Assembly: GCF_000426725.1 (NCBI RefSeq) | Contig: NZ_AUFX01000004.1 | Coordinates: 663,075-727,074 of the forward strand | Reading direction: 5' to 3' | Origin: Sporocytophaga myxococcoides DSM 11118 | GTDB lineage: Bacteria; Bacteroidota; Bacteroidia; Cytophagales; Cytophagaceae | DNA length: 64,000 bases | Shown here: positions 1 through 9,392 of the stretch, piece by piece | How positions within the stretch are numbered: position 1 is the stretch's first letter | Layout: the number at the start of each line of letters is the position of its first letter | The notes under the pieces: generated by a model | Databases searched by the model: none | What the model was told of the DNA's origin: nothing | The model's input: the letters and a program-made list of their open reading frames with translations, nothing else | Program-made: the position numbers and the translations under genes

Positions 1-1142
1 TGGCATGCTGCTTCTTCATATCCTGTTGTTCCATTGATTTGCCCGGCAAAGTATAGGTTTTCCAGGATCTTTGTTTCAAGAGTTAGCTTTAATTGGGTAG
101 GTGGGAAATAATCGTATTCTATTGCATACCCAGGTCTGAACATTTTTACATTCTCAAATCCAGGGATTAGTTTTAAAGCGTTGTATTGTACATCTTCAGG
201 TAATGAGGTAGAGAAACCATTGACATATATTTCTACAGTATTCCATCCTTCTGGTTCTACAAATATCTGGTGTCTCTCCTTATCCGCAAATCTGTTTATT
301 TTATCCTCTACAGATGGACAATATCTAGGGCCTAATCCTTTTATCCTCCCAGTATACATTGGAGATTTATCAAATCCTGTCTTTAATACTTCATGTACAT
401 CTTTATTTGTATAGGTTATGTAGCAACTTCTCTGTGCTTTTGGCGCTGATGTTTCTTCTGAATAGGAGAATTTACCAGGATTTTCATCACCTTTTTGTTC
501 TTCCATTCTTTGATAGTTGAGAGATCTACCATCTATTCTTGGTGGAGTTCCTGTTTTCATTCTTCCTGCTTCAAATCCTAATTCAACAAGTTGTTCTGTT
601 ATTCCTGTTGCGGCCTTTTCTGCGGTTCTTCCTCCTCCAAACCTTTTTTCTCCAATATGTATTATACCATTTAAGAATGTACCATTAGTTAGAACTACTG
701 ATTTGGCTTTTATTTCAATACCCATTCCTGTCCTAACTCCTACTACCCTGCCATCCTTTACAAGAAGTCCGCTAATCATTTCTTGCCAGAAGTCTACATT
801 AGGTGTTCTTTCCAGAGTCAATCTCCATTCTTCAGCAAATTTCATTCTATCATTTTGACTTCTTGGGCTCCACATTGCAGGTCCTTTAGATCTATTTAGC
901 ATCCTGAATTGGATCATTGATTTATCGGATATAATACCCGACTGCCCACCTAAAGCATCTATTTCTCTTACAATTTGCCCTTTTGCCACTCCTCCCATTG
1001 CAGGATTACAAGACATTTGAGCTATTGTTTGCATGTTCATTGTTGCTAATAATACTGTTGATCCCATATTGGCAGCAGCAGCAGCAGCTTCACATCCGGC
1101 ATGACCTGCACCTACAACAATTACATCGTATTCTTTAAACAT
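1..1142 (-). CDS. mnmG: tRNA uridine-5-carboxymethylaminomethyl modification enzyme MnmG (GidA), 3' end outside window
   Basis: MnmG is the FAD-dependent partner of MnmE that installs the cmnm5 group on wobble U34 of certain tRNAs in the cytoplasm. The reading frame starts at the ATG at 1142-1140 and runs off the left edge, so only about 380 of the usual 620 residues are visible. It opens with an FAD-binding Rossmann motif ([12 protein letters not shown]) and contains the family signatures [15 protein letters not shown] and [11 protein letters not shown]. The gene sits beside a parS-like cluster, in keeping with the frequent location of mnmG near the chromosome origin. Truncation is due to the window edge only. 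Identification is firm. Confidence 0.97.
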   Translation of the reverse strand, partial: MFKEYDVIVVGAGHAGCEAAAAAANMGSTVLLATMNMQTIAQMSCNPAMGGVAKGQIVREIDALGGQSGIISDKSMIQFRMLNRSKGPAMWSPRSQNDRMKFAEEWRLTLERTPNVDFWQEMISGLLVKDGRVVGVRTGMGIEIKAKSVVLTNGTFLNGIIHIGEKRFGGGRTAEKAATGITEQLVELGFEAGRMKTGTPPRIDGRSLNYQRMEEQKGDENPGKFSYSEETSAPKAQRSCYITYTNKDVHEVLKTGFDKSPMYTGRIKGLGPRYCPSVEDKINRFADKERHQIFVEPEGWNTVEIYVNGFSTSLPEDVQYNALKLIPGFENVKMFRPGYAIEYDYFPPTQLKLTLETKILENLYFAGQINGTTGYEEAAC

Positions 1143-1160
1143 TCTATGAAATTGATTTTA

Positions 1161-1176
1161 TGTTCCACGTGGAACA
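1161..1176. promoter_or_regulatory. parS: parS-like ParB binding site 1
   Basis: TGTTCCACGTGGAACA is a perfect 16-bp palindrome matching the widely conserved parS form (GTTCCACGTGGAAC core). It lies 19 bp upstream of the mnmG start codon. It is the first of four copies within 200 bp. Confidence 0.9.
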
Positions 1177-1251
1177 TAGTTTGATTATTTCGTTATTAAC
1201 TCTATTAGCCAGAAATTAGTCCAAGTAGAGTTTTTAGTTTATTATATTTTA

Positions 1252-1267
1252 TGTTCCACGTGAAACA
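1252..1267. promoter_or_regulatory. parS: parS-like ParB binding site 2
   Basis: TGTTCCACGTGAAACA mixes the two common parS arms (TTCCAC on one side, TGAAAC on the other). It is the second copy in the mnmG-ybeY intergenic region. Confidence 0.88.
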
Positions 1268-1306
1268 TCTGTTATCGAAATCTTTGTTAGATTTTATTGG
1301 TAGAGA

Positions 1307-1322
1307 TGTTCCACGTGGAACT
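1307..1322. promoter_or_regulatory. parS: parS-like ParB binding site 3
   Basis: TGTTCCACGTGGAACT matches site 1 at 15 of 16 positions and keeps the complete 14-bp core palindrome. Confidence 0.87.
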
Positions 1323-1335
1323 TTAATTAGTTTTG

Positions 1336-1794
1336 TTATTTTGTTCCACGTGGAACATTGTATTTTGTGTTTAGGAGGGTGACGTATTTGTTTTCTTTTT
1401 CCCTCATTAGATTTTTCTCTTCTTCCTTTTTGTCTTTGTATCCGCAGAGATGTAATACGCCGTGAATTAAAACTCTGTAAAGCTCCAATTGGAACGTTGT
1501 TTCGAATCTTGTTGCATTATCTCTTATTCTTTCAATACTAATGAATATATCCGATTCGATTAAAGTTCCATCAGAATTATCAAAAGTGATAATATCTGTT
1601 AGAGTTTTATGGTTAAGGTAATCCTTGTTGAGTTCTAAAAGATAATTATCAGAACAGAAAATATAGTTGATATATCCAATGGATTTCTTCTCCTTTTTTG
1701 CCACCTCTTTTATCCATTGGATAATTTGTTCTTTGTGTAAAAAGCGAAAGGATATATCTTCTTTATGGAAAAAAATTTCAGATGTATTTGACAT
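1336..1794 (-). CDS. ybeY: endoribonuclease YbeY (rRNA maturation factor)
   Basis: YbeY is a zinc-dependent single-strand endoribonuclease for 16S rRNA 3' maturation and ribosome quality control. At 152 residues it has the usual length. The metal-binding motif HGVLHLCGYKDK is present; the third metal ligand region reads YKDK rather than the classical GYDH, a form I recall as common in Bacteroidota homologues. The ITFDNSDG segment upstream is also typical. Its start ATG shares one base with the stop codon of the upstream RsbW-like gene (TAATG), so the two are probably translationally coupled. The last residues (NVPRGTK) are encoded by a parS-like palindrome, so the C-terminal sequence is partly set by a DNA-binding site. 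Confidence 0.93.
   Translation of the reverse strand: MSNTSEIFFHKEDISFRFLHKEQIIQWIKEVAKKEKKSIGYINYIFCSDNYLLELNKDYLNHKTLTDIITFDNSDGTLIESDIFISIERIRDNATRFETTFQLELYRVLIHGVLHLCGYKDKKEEEKNLMREKENKYVTLLNTKYNVPRGTK
1342..1357. promoter_or_regulatory. parS: parS-like ParB binding site 4, inside ybeY
   Basis: A perfect TGTTCCACGTGGAACA lies inside the 3' end of ybeY and encodes the NVPRGT stretch of its C-terminus. It is identical to site 1. Confidence 0.88.
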
Positions 1795-2198
1795 TAATTA
1801 AAGTAAAATGAAAGTTCTACAGTTCTTCCTTCATTTTTGAATTCGACCTGGTCAGATAAATGCTTCATAAGGAATATTCCTCTCCCTCCTATTTTATCCA
1901 GATTTTCTGGTGCTGTTGGATCAGGTAATGAATCATAGTTAAAGCCTGGACCTTCGTCTTCAATAATAAATTTCAAGTGGTTATCCTGGCATTCTGCAGC
2001 TAGGACAACATTCTTTGTTCTGTCTCCTTTGTTTCCGTGTACAATAGCATTGTTTACTGACTCTGTAACAGCAACCATGATGTTTCCATAGATGTCATCA
2101 TCAATCTGAAACTTGTCTTTTACATTGTCGATAAAGCTCTCAACAATTCTAATGTTTTCCGGTAAGGAAGGGATCTGTATCCTAAGCGAATTCATCAT
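1794..2198 (-). CDS. RsbW-like ATP-binding protein (anti-sigma factor kinase family)
   Basis: A 134-residue GHKL/HATPase_c_2 protein. The visible motifs are the N box (ESVNNAIVHGNKGD), the G1 box (DEGPGFN) and the G2 box (GGRGIFLMKHLSD), in family order and spacing. Proteins of this class either phosphorylate anti-anti-sigma factors and bind sigma factors, or act in other partner-switching pathways. No STAS-domain partner or sigma factor is adjacent, so the target is unknown. It sits between a DUF4175-like gene (27 bp upstream) and ybeY (1-base overlap), suggesting one operon. A double Met at the start leaves the exact start ambiguous by one codon. Confidence 0.85.
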   Translation of the reverse strand: MMNSLRIQIPSLPENIRIVESFIDNVKDKFQIDDDIYGNIMVAVTESVNNAIVHGNKGDRTKNVVLAAECQDNHLKFIIEDEGPGFNYDSLPDPTAPENLDKIGGRGIFLMKHLSDQVEFKNEGRTVELSFYFN

Positions 2199-2225
2199 TC
2201 TTTAACTTTATAATACGGTTTTATC

Positions 2226-5200
2226 TTAATTGTCTATTTTCTGAAAATATTCATTTACCTCTTGCTTATAGTAAGGGGTTAAAGCAGGAGAAATGGATTT
2301 TAAAAGGTCTATTTGTCTTTCTTTTGCTTTTAGATATTTCTCAAAAGAAGGCGGTATATCTTGTTTTGGTTCTTTAGCAGATTCAGCTTCTCTTTTCTCA
2401 TCGAGATCTCTTTCCCTAACTGCCTTTTCTGCTTCCAGTAATCTGGTTAATATCTCCTGTTGTCTCATGATCATTTCCTGAGTCAATTTTTTATTTACCA
2501 GATCATTTTCTGTTTCCTCCATTTTTTGAGAAAGTTGATTCAAATTATTTCCTGGAGCTTGACCTCCATTTTTATTCATCATTTTCTCCAACTCCTTCAT
2601 TGCATTTCTGATTGTTTCTTGTTCAGCAGCAAGTTTTGCGAGTTCTTCAGAAAGCTCCTTTCCGGTTTTTCCCCCTTGCTTTAATTGCTGAATTTTCTGA
2701 TTGAGCTGTTTCTGTAGTTCTCCTAGGCCTGGTTTAGGGTTTTTTCCAGGTTTCTTGCACATTGAAGAACCGCTTTTCATCGACTGTGCCATTTGCTCCT
2801 GCATCTGCTTCAAAACATCATTAAGCATTAAGGCAAGATTGTTTATGGATGTCATCGCAAATTGTTGTTTACCCGCTGCTATATCAGGTCTTCTTTCTTT
2901 AATTGCTTTAGCACTTTCATCCATAAAATCTTTCATTTGGCCAACTTCGCGAGTAACAAAAGATTCTATTTGGTAGACCCTTTTTGCTAAAGCTAAAAGA
3001 CTATCTTCAATGATCTTACTGTCATCCTTTAGTTTTAACTGTTTTTGTGATAATGCAATGAATCTTGGATCTGTTTGATTTACTTTTTTGAATTCCTTCA
3101 TTACATCTTCCTGATCAAAAGAGAGTCTTACAAGGTTTTCTAATATCATTCTAAGGTCTTCCATATTTTCTTCAGCTTGCTCCTGTTCATTGGATTTCTG
3201 CATAGAAGACAATTTATCAGCCATCTCTTTCATTTTTTCGGCTGCATTTTTCTGGGAATTACCTGCTTTTTTGTTTTGATTGTTCTTTAGTTGTTCAGAA
3301 CTGTTTTGTTGCTCATTAGAAATTTCATTCTCCTTTGAATCTGTATTTTCAAGGTCATTTTTGTTTTCCAATGACTCGTTAATCTTCTCAAGGTCATTTA
3401 ATTTCTCTTGTATATTTTTAAAGTCTTCATTTAGCTTTTCTTGTTGTTGCTGAAGAGATTTCTGATCCTCCTGTTTTTGATTTGTTTTTTCAGCAAGCTC
3501 TTCCTGCTCTTTTGCAGTTTCTTTAAGGTCATTAATGATTTCTTCTGACTTTTGGTCAAATTTAAGCTGCTTAAACATCTCTAAGGCTCTCTCTAGCTCC
3601 TTATCCATGTTGTTTTCCTTCTTCTGAATGGCATCCAATACTTTTTGAAGATCCTGCTTAGGGGCGTTTTTTTCCATGAGTTTTTGAAGCTCATCATAAA
3701 GTTTCTTGGTCTCTTCATCCAGTAATTCATTCATGAGCTTTTGTAATTGCTCCATTTTTTTCGCCATTTCTTCACTGGAAGGACTGAGTTTGTCCTGTTG
3801 CTGATTAAGCTTCTCATTTGCTTTTTTCAGCTCCTCTATTTCTTTACGAAGTTCTTCATGCTTATCAAGAAGTTCTTCTATGCTCTTTTTATCCTGCCAA
3901 TTCAGATTATTCTTCCCTTTTAGCTTTTCTTCAATTTTATTCAGGTCTTTTTGGATCTGCTGAGATTTGCTCAAAGCTTTTTCCATCTTGTTTTCGGTCT
4001 GACTCGAATTTTTAGAAATAGCCTTCGATGCTTCTTCTTTTGAAGGAAGTTTTATTCCATATGTTTTGGATTTAGAGCTTTTTCTTCCATTTACACCATC
4101 ATTGTCCCAAACCTGGAGATAGTAGTCAAGGCTTTCTCCTGGTTTTAAGTTAAGAGAATCAATATTCCAATTGAATATGAAATTCTGTGACAGGAATTTT
4201 TGATCTATTGGTACATTAATGGATTTGAATGGTGATTCCTTCTCTTTATTATCATCTAATGACCTTTTATAAAATAGTCTTAAGCCAGTTAATCCGTAAT
4301 CATCATTGATGCTTCCTCCTAGGCTTATAAAATTAAATAGAGTTGAATCATGATATTCTTCACTAGAAATTTGAGGAAATTGATCCGGAATTACATTAAT
4401 AGTATAACTAATCTTCTCTTTACTTTTTACCTGCTTGTTCTGCAGTTCAAGATCGTAGCTTTCTGTCTTGTTAAATGTTTTAGACAGCTTGTAAGCATCG
4501 TCTTCTATATTTTCGGTTATCTGTTTCCCTGTAGAAAACAAAATCTTAATTTGATCAGCTGATTTTGTATTGAACTCCCAGGTAACAGAAGTTCCTTCAG
4601 GAATGCTTAAATTCCCTATGTTTTTAACCTTTTCAGACTGTTTTTTTAGATAGGATGGGTAGTTTAAATATACATCAAATGATGTAAGCTCGGGTCTATT
4701 GATTAGATCAATGGAATATCCGTCGGAGATAAAACCTGCAGCTTCAAAATTGAAGTCTTCTTTTCTTTGTATATTTTTAAAGAGATATGAGAATTTTCCT
4801 CCTCCAAGGTTTTTCAGTTTAGACCTTTTATTGGCGGAAATAAGGTAAACAGATTCAGGAATAGAATTGCCTTTTATAGACAAATTGATCTCAAAATCCT
4901 CGTTTTTAAAGGCTTTTAATGATTTATTTTCAAGCATAAAGGCGAATGGTGCTTTATCTTTGAAATCTATATTATAGTTAATTATACGTGCAGTGCTTTC
5001 TACAAAAATGTGCGGAAGAAAGAATACTATTAAAGCAATTATTACTATTGGTCCGACCAGATAGCGCAAATATCTTTTGTTTTCCTTTATGTTAATAGCG
5101 TTGGAAAAAGGGACTATTGATAATGAATTTGTCTTTTGTTCTATACTTGCCCTTATGAGCTCGCTTTCCTTTTCACTCATTTTTTTGAGTTGAAGGGTAT

Positions 5201-5540
5201 TCAAGAGTTTGTCCTTAATTTCTGGAAAATATAGACCTATCTGTCGTGAAGCTTCTTCATCTGACAGCTGTTTATTGATTGCAAAGTATTTTAAAAGAGG
5301 ATCTAATATCCAGGTAAAAAATGCCAGCGATCCGGAAATTAAATATGTAAAGAAAAATATAACCCTAACTATCTGGCTAAATTTTCCATAGTATTCAAGT
5401 ATTGAGAAAAATAGATAAGTTGAAGATAGAAGTGTTAAAAATAAAATTCCACCCTTAAGCATTTGGTTAAGGTAGTACTTTCTTTTGTAGGCCTTAAGGT
5501 TTACTAAGAGTTTATCGAAGTTTTCTGCTGGTTTCATCAC
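2226..5540 (-). CDS. DUF4175-like large membrane protein with long coiled coil
   Basis: A 1104-residue protein recognised as the DUF4175-type family of Bacteroidota; its biochemical function is not established. The N-terminus has two close hydrophobic segments (about residues 30-50 and 60-80) and a third near 158-178, consistent with inner-membrane anchoring. The middle (about 190-480) looks like beta-rich extracytoplasmic sequence. From about residue 500 onward the protein is a very long charged helical region rich in K, E, Q and N (coiled coil), with a GKNPKPGLGELQ linker near 930 and a basic/acidic C-terminus. It is the first gene of a probable operon with the RsbW-like gene and ybeY. Older databases sometimes call such proteins ATPases, but no Walker motif was seen. 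Confidence 0.75.
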   Translation of the reverse strand: MMKPAENFDKLLVNLKAYKRKYYLNQMLKGGILFLTLLSSTYLFFSILEYYGKFSQIVRVIFFFTYLISGSLAFFTWILDPLLKYFAINKQLSDEEASRQIGLYFPEIKDKLLNTLQLKKMSEKESELIRASIEQKTNSLSIVPFSNAINIKENKRYLRYLVGPIVIIALIVFFLPHIFVESTARIINYNIDFKDKAPFAFMLENKSLKAFKNEDFEINLSIKGNSIPESVYLISANKRSKLKNLGGGKFSYLFKNIQRKEDFNFEAAGFISDGYSIDLINRPELTSFDVYLNYPSYLKKQSEKVKNIGNLSIPEGTSVTWEFNTKSADQIKILFSTGKQITENIEDDAYKLSKTFNKTESYDLELQNKQVKSKEKISYTINVIPDQFPQISSEEYHDSTLFNFISLGGSINDDYGLTGLRLFYKRSLDDNKEKESPFKSINVPIDQKFLSQNFIFNWNIDSLNLKPGESLDYYLQVWDNDGVNGRKSSKSKTYGIKLPSKEEASKAISKNSSQTENKMEKALSKSQQIQKDLNKIEEKLKGKNNLNWQDKKSIEELLDKHEELRKEIEELKKANEKLNQQQDKLSPSSEEMAKKMEQLQKLMNELLDEETKKLYDELQKLMEKNAPKQDLQKVLDAIQKKENNMDKELERALEMFKQLKFDQKSEEIINDLKETAKEQEELAEKTNQKQEDQKSLQQQQEKLNEDFKNIQEKLNDLEKINESLENKNDLENTDSKENEISNEQQNSSEQLKNNQNKKAGNSQKNAAEKMKEMADKLSSMQKSNEQEQAEENMEDLRMILENLVRLSFDQEDVMKEFKKVNQTDPRFIALSQKQLKLKDDSKIIEDSLLALAKRVYQIESFVTREVGQMKDFMDESAKAIKERRPDIAAGKQQFAMTSINNLALMLNDVLKQMQEQMAQSMKSGSSMCKKPGKNPKPGLGELQKQLNQKIQQLKQGGKTGKELSEELAKLAAEQETIRNAMKELEKMMNKNGGQAPGNNLNQLSQKMEETENDLVNKKLTQEMIMRQQEILTRLLEAEKAVRERDLDEKREAESAKEPKQDIPPSFEKYLKAKERQIDLLKSISPALTPYYKQEVNEYFQKIDN

Positions 5541-5593
5541 TTCTTAACGAGGTCGTCCAGTTGATTATTTTTGTAGGCCTTTTAAATTAAGAT

Positions 5594-5620
5594 GAGCAGG
5601 ACCGAACTTCGATCCTGCTC
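5594..5620 (-). terminator. Hairpin terminator downstream of the peptide-binding lipoprotein gene
   Basis: An 8-bp perfect inverted repeat (GAGCAGGA / TCCTGCTC) with an 11-base loop lies between the stop of the oppA-like gene and the start of the DUF4175 gene. On the minus strand it is followed by a T-rich stretch, so it probably ends the oppA-like transcript. Confidence 0.6.
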
Positions 5621-5653
5621 AAAATGGTTATTAATAAGTTTTAATTCAACCAA

Positions 5654-7417
5654 TTACATGTCCGCTTTCTTCGGATACTCAAAGTAGACGTTTGTGAAGT
5701 CCCTGTATTGCATTGCATTGTTCGGGAAGTTCTTAACAAAAGCCTGCATTAATCTGTATCCTTCATCGTACCATAATACCATGATTGGAGCATCCTGCAT
5801 TACTATGTTTTCTGCTTCAAGGAAGTGTTTGAACGCTTCTTCCTGAGTTGTGGCTTTTAGGCCTGCCTCATAAAGTTTGTCAAACTTATCGCTCTTGTAT
5901 CTCATCATATTTGGATATGGTGGTTTTTCTAGGCTCGCAGGAACAGTTTTTCCATAGAAGAACCACAGGAAGTTTTCAGGGTTTGGATAATCTGCAATCC
6001 AACCTCCTCTGAAAAAGTCACTCTTTCCATTGATCATGTTTTCAACTAACTGAGCGAATGGTACAATGTTCAATTCGATAGAAATGTTTAAGTGCTCTTT
6101 AAGCTGTTTCTGAATTTCTTCAGCTACTGCAGCATTTCTTTCTCCATCAGAGTTAAGCTCCAGGGTAATTTTAGGGAATCCTTTTCCATCCGGATATCCT
6201 GCTTTCTTCAGATAGTATTTTGCAGAATCAAGGTTAAGGTCATATCCATTGATTTTGCTAACGTCATAAACCGGATTCTTAAAGATATCTATAGGTGTAA
6301 TTCCGTGCGTTGCAGGAGCATAACCTTCTCCGTTAAGCACGAATTCAAGTATTTTCTTTCTGTCTATGGCAAAAGAGAATGCCTTTCTTAAATCTTTATT
6401 ATTAAAGATTTTACCTTGATTTAGGAATGAAAGGAAGTGAGTTGCCATTTCTGGAGTTCTTTGAAGGTCATATTGTCCGAATTGGCCTTTATTTCCTTTT
6501 ACCTCTTCAAGGATTTCTATGATATGGTCAGTTGGAAGTCTGTACATCATATCAAGATTTCCTTTTTTGAATTCTAAAAGCTCAGTTTTCTTATCTTTTA
6601 TAAACTTGATTTTTATAGCATCCAAGAATGGTAACTTGTTTCCGTGCTCATCAGAACCCCAGTAATTTTCATTTTTCTTAAGGATGATTGAGATATCATC
6701 TTCAATGCTGAAAATTTTAAACGGTCCTGTTCCTACTGCTTTAGTTCTCATTTCAAGACCATATTTCTCCAAAGCTTCTTTAGGGAAGATGTAAGTGAAC
6801 GGTCTTGCAAGATTATAAAGGAAGATTGAATTTGGAGCAGTAAGGGTAAATTGAATGGTATTAGGATCGATTACTTTAATACCGTCCACTTCAAATGATG
6901 GTTTTTTTCCTCCCTCTGATGCTTTATAGTATTCGTCAGCGCCTTTCAAAATTCCCTGAAATACGCTAAATCCTTGATTGTTAATATTTTGAGTGCAAAG
7001 TTGGGTAAAACAGAATTTAACATCCTCTGCTGTTAACTCTCTGCCTTTTCCACCTGGAAAACATTCATTATCGTGAAAGAGTACTCCTTTTCTGATTTTA
7101 AATGTGTAAACAGTTTTACTTGGGTCTACGGAATAATCTTCAGCTATCCCTTTTATAAGGCTTAGATCCGCTTGATTAAATTTCATCAAACCTTCGTAAA
7201 CCTGATTTGCAACGCGATAAGATATTGCGTCGGTTATATTATGAGGGAATAGGTTCTTAATGTAGTCGGACTCATTAACTTTAAACACTCCGCCATAATA
7301 CCTTCCTCCCTTCGCAGCAGTTAGGCTGGAAGATTCTCCGCTGCCAGTTTCTTTTGTTGTATCACATGATGATAACAGCACCCCGGCGCACGCTAAGGTT
7401 AATAACAATTTCTTCAT
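5654..7417 (-). CDS. ABC transporter periplasmic oligopeptide-binding lipoprotein (SBP_bac_5 family)
   Basis: A family 5 solute-binding protein of 587 residues, the type that binds oligopeptides or dipeptides outside the inner membrane for an ABC importer. The N-terminus MKKLLLTLACAGVLLSSC is a lipoprotein signal peptide with a lipobox ending at Cys18. The mature part follows the OppA/DppA plan: an early segment with YRVANQVYEGLMKF, then DPSKTVYTFKIRKGVLFHD and LTAEDVKFCF, a central KAVGTGPFKI motif, and the FRGGWIADYPNPENFLWFF motif near the end. No permease or ATPase gene is adjacent, so it is an orphan binding protein whose transporter must lie elsewhere. Substrate is unknown. Confidence 0.88.
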   Translation of the reverse strand: MKKLLLTLACAGVLLSSCDTTKETGSGESSSLTAAKGGRYYGGVFKVNESDYIKNLFPHNITDAISYRVANQVYEGLMKFNQADLSLIKGIAEDYSVDPSKTVYTFKIRKGVLFHDNECFPGGKGRELTAEDVKFCFTQLCTQNINNQGFSVFQGILKGADEYYKASEGGKKPSFEVDGIKVIDPNTIQFTLTAPNSIFLYNLARPFTYIFPKEALEKYGLEMRTKAVGTGPFKIFSIEDDISIILKKNENYWGSDEHGNKLPFLDAIKIKFIKDKKTELLEFKKGNLDMMYRLPTDHIIEILEEVKGNKGQFGQYDLQRTPEMATHFLSFLNQGKIFNNKDLRKAFSFAIDRKKILEFVLNGEGYAPATHGITPIDIFKNPVYDVSKINGYDLNLDSAKYYLKKAGYPDGKGFPKITLELNSDGERNAAVAEEIQKQLKEHLNISIELNIVPFAQLVENMINGKSDFFRGGWIADYPNPENFLWFFYGKTVPASLEKPPYPNMMRYKSDKFDKLYEAGLKATTQEEAFKHFLEAENIVMQDAPIMVLWYDEGYRLMQAFVKNFPNNAMQYRDFTNVYFEYPKKADM

Positions 7418-7511
7418 TTATTTTTTAAAAAATTGGTTGAACATTCAAAACCCAATTAAATTTTTAAAGAGGCCAATTTAATAACAAAATGTATTAAACG
7501 AAAATATTGAT

Positions 7512-8276
7512 CTAAACAATTTCAATTAGTACCGGGCAATGGTCTGAATGTTTAGCTTCGTTTAATATAATTGCCCTTTTAAGGCGCTCCTTTAAATTTT
7601 CTGTTACGGCATGATAATCTATGCGCCAGCCAAGATTTTTACTTCTTGCATTCATTCTGTATGTCCACCATGTGTAATGATGAGGTTCAGAATTAAAGTG
7701 CCGGAATGCATCTACAAAACCGCTTCCAAAGAATTTAGACATCCATGCCCTTTCTTCTGGCAAAAATCCCGAAGAATTAGCGTTGGATTTTGGGTTGTGT
7801 ATATCTATTGTTTGATGGCAAATATTATAATCGCCACAAACAATTAAACGGGGGAAATCTGTCCTAAGTGTGGAAACATAATTATAAAAATCATCTAACC
7901 AGCACATTTTAAAGGCTTGTCTCTCTTCACCGCTAGATCCTGAAGGCATATATACGTTGAGAATGGAAAAAGTTTCAAAATCTATTCTTAAAACTCTTCC
8001 CTCATAATCGTATTTTTCCATACCACAACCTACACAAACATTTACAGGTTTAATTTTTGAAAAAATCGCAACTCCACTATATCCTTTTTTAACTGCAGGA
8101 TGCCAACTCAAATATTTAAATCCTAATTCTTCAATTTCTGTAGTATCAACTTGTTCTGGAGTTGATTTTATTTCCTGAAGGCAAATCACATCTGCCCCTG
8201 TTGCATCAAGCCACTTTACAAACCCTTTACTAATAGCTGATCTTAAGCCGTTTACGTTATATGTTAATATCTTCAA
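7512..8276 (-). CDS. xth: Exodeoxyribonuclease III (AP endonuclease)
   Basis: A 254-residue member of the endonuclease/exonuclease/phosphatase fold that incises abasic sites and degrades 3' ends during base excision repair. Catalytic-site motifs are all visible: NVNGLRSA near the start, CLQEIKS (metal-binding Glu), VCGDYNICH, the WRIDYH segment and the terminal SDHCPVLIEI with the catalytic His. Length and motif order match the ExoA branch. The gene starts 11 bp downstream of a small conserved hypothetical gene with which it is probably co-transcribed. Confidence 0.94.
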   Translation of the reverse strand: MKILTYNVNGLRSAISKGFVKWLDATGADVICLQEIKSTPEQVDTTEIEELGFKYLSWHPAVKKGYSGVAIFSKIKPVNVCVGCGMEKYDYEGRVLRIDFETFSILNVYMPSGSSGEERQAFKMCWLDDFYNYVSTLRTDFPRLIVCGDYNICHQTIDIHNPKSNANSSGFLPEERAWMSKFFGSGFVDAFRHFNSEPHHYTWWTYRMNARSKNLGWRIDYHAVTENLKERLKRAIILNEAKHSDHCPVLIEIV

Positions 8277-8287
8277 TCAAAAAGGTA

Positions 8288-8626
8288 TTATAGTGTTTTG
8301 AAATACTCCTTTATGTGCATTTTGAGCAGCTTTTCCTGTTCTCTAAGGTCAAATTGGGGCAAATTTTTAACTAACTTCCAATGCGGCCATCCATCCTGAT
8401 CCTGTCCTTCTAGTTCATAATAACCTGATAAACTTAAAAGTTTGCATATTCCAATATGCATAAGATCCTGTTTTTCTTCTTTGGAATAGTTTCTTTTTCC
8501 TTGCCCAAGCTCTTGCACTCCTATTAGAAATAGAATAGCATCCATATTTGGCCTTTTGCCAATTACTGCTTTCAAACTATCAAGCAGTGCTATCCATTCC
8601 GGGTCAAAATCTTTATCGGCTGACAT
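8288..8626 (-). CDS. Conserved hypothetical protein, 112 aa
   Basis: A small soluble protein with no signal peptide or membrane segment. It is mostly helical by composition, with a central SKEEKQDLMHIGICKLLSLSGYYEL segment and a DQDGWPHW motif, and looks like one of the short uncharacterised families common in Bacteroidota. It lies 11 bp upstream of xth on the same strand, so the two are likely co-transcribed; whether it has a repair role is not shown. I do not recognise a named domain. Confidence 0.75.
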   Translation of the reverse strand: MSADKDFDPEWIALLDSLKAVIGKRPNMDAILFLIGVQELGQGKRNYSKEEKQDLMHIGICKLLSLSGYYELEGQDQDGWPHWKLVKNLPQFDLREQEKLLKMHIKEYFKTL

Positions 8627-8705
8627 CTTTATTTAATTATAATATTGGTTCAAGTTATGAAATGATAATTAGTTTTACTTTATTTTGATTCACTTTTAAC
8701 CAGCT

Positions 8706-9392
8706 ATGAAGAACTTATTTTATTCATTTTTTGAATTAATATACCCACAATTGTGTGCAGGGTGTAATGATGGTTTGTTAGTCAACGAAGAAATTCTTTG
8801 TACTTCCTGCCTTGTAAACTTGCCCAAAGCCGAGATAGGTCTTTTGTCAAACAACGAATTGGAGAAGCGATTTTATGGTAAAGTGATGATTGACCAGGCT
8901 TTTGTTTACCTCAAATTCCAAAAAAAGAGCATTGTACAGAATATTTTATTTGATATAAAGTATGGAGGAAATAAAGCTGCTGGAAGGTATTTGGGAAAAA
9001 AATTTGGTTTGGAAATTCTTAAAAAGTCTCCTGATTTTATGCCAGACTTGATAGCTCCTGTGCCTTTACATTCGAAAAGATTTAGATCCAGAGGATATAA
9101 TCAAAGTTTTGTAATTGGGGAAGGACTTGGGGAGAGCCTAGGTGTTTGCTGTAAAGAGATTGTAGGCAGGGTTGTTTCAACTTCTACTCAGACAAAAATT
9201 AACAGGATTTTGAGATGGAAAAATGTTGATGGAATTTTTAAAGTCAAAGACGTTTCTGAGATTTCAGGTAAACATATCCTGTTGATTGATGATGTCGTTA
9301 CAACTGGCTCAACCATGGAAGCCTGCCTGCTTGCTTTACTTGATGCCGGTGCCTCAAAGGTCAGTATTGCATCAGTGGCTATTGCTACATAA
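8706..9392 (+). CDS. comF: ComF family phosphoribosyltransferase-like protein
   Basis: A 228-residue ComF-type protein. The N-terminus carries a four-cysteine zinc-binding module (Cys17, Cys20, Cys32, Cys35). The C-terminal phosphoribosyltransferase fold has the family motifs PDLIAPVPLHSKRFRSRGYN and the PRPP-binding loop LLIDDVVTTGST (about residues 192-203). ComF proteins are linked to DNA uptake in competent bacteria, but the family is widespread and its exact reaction is unknown. It is transcribed divergently from the xth pair and convergently with the GldJ-like gene, with a strong bidirectional terminator between. Confidence 0.9.
   Translation: MKNLFYSFFELIYPQLCAGCNDGLLVNEEILCTSCLVNLPKAEIGLLSNNELEKRFYGKVMIDQAFVYLKFQKKSIVQNILFDIKYGGNKAAGRYLGKKFGLEILKKSPDFMPDLIAPVPLHSKRFRSRGYNQSFVIGEGLGESLGVCCKEIVGRVVSTSTQTKINRILRWKNVDGIFKVKDVSEISGKHILLIDDVVTTGSTMEACLLALLDAGASKVSIASVAIAT

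Noticed and set aside
181..858. Two plus-strand open frames (77 and 113 codons) at the left edge
   Set aside because: They are antisense to the clearly coding mnmG frame, and their translations have no family features.
2293..5391. Several plus-strand frames opposite the DUF4175-like gene
   Set aside because: They arise from the low-complexity coiled-coil coding sequence read on the other strand.
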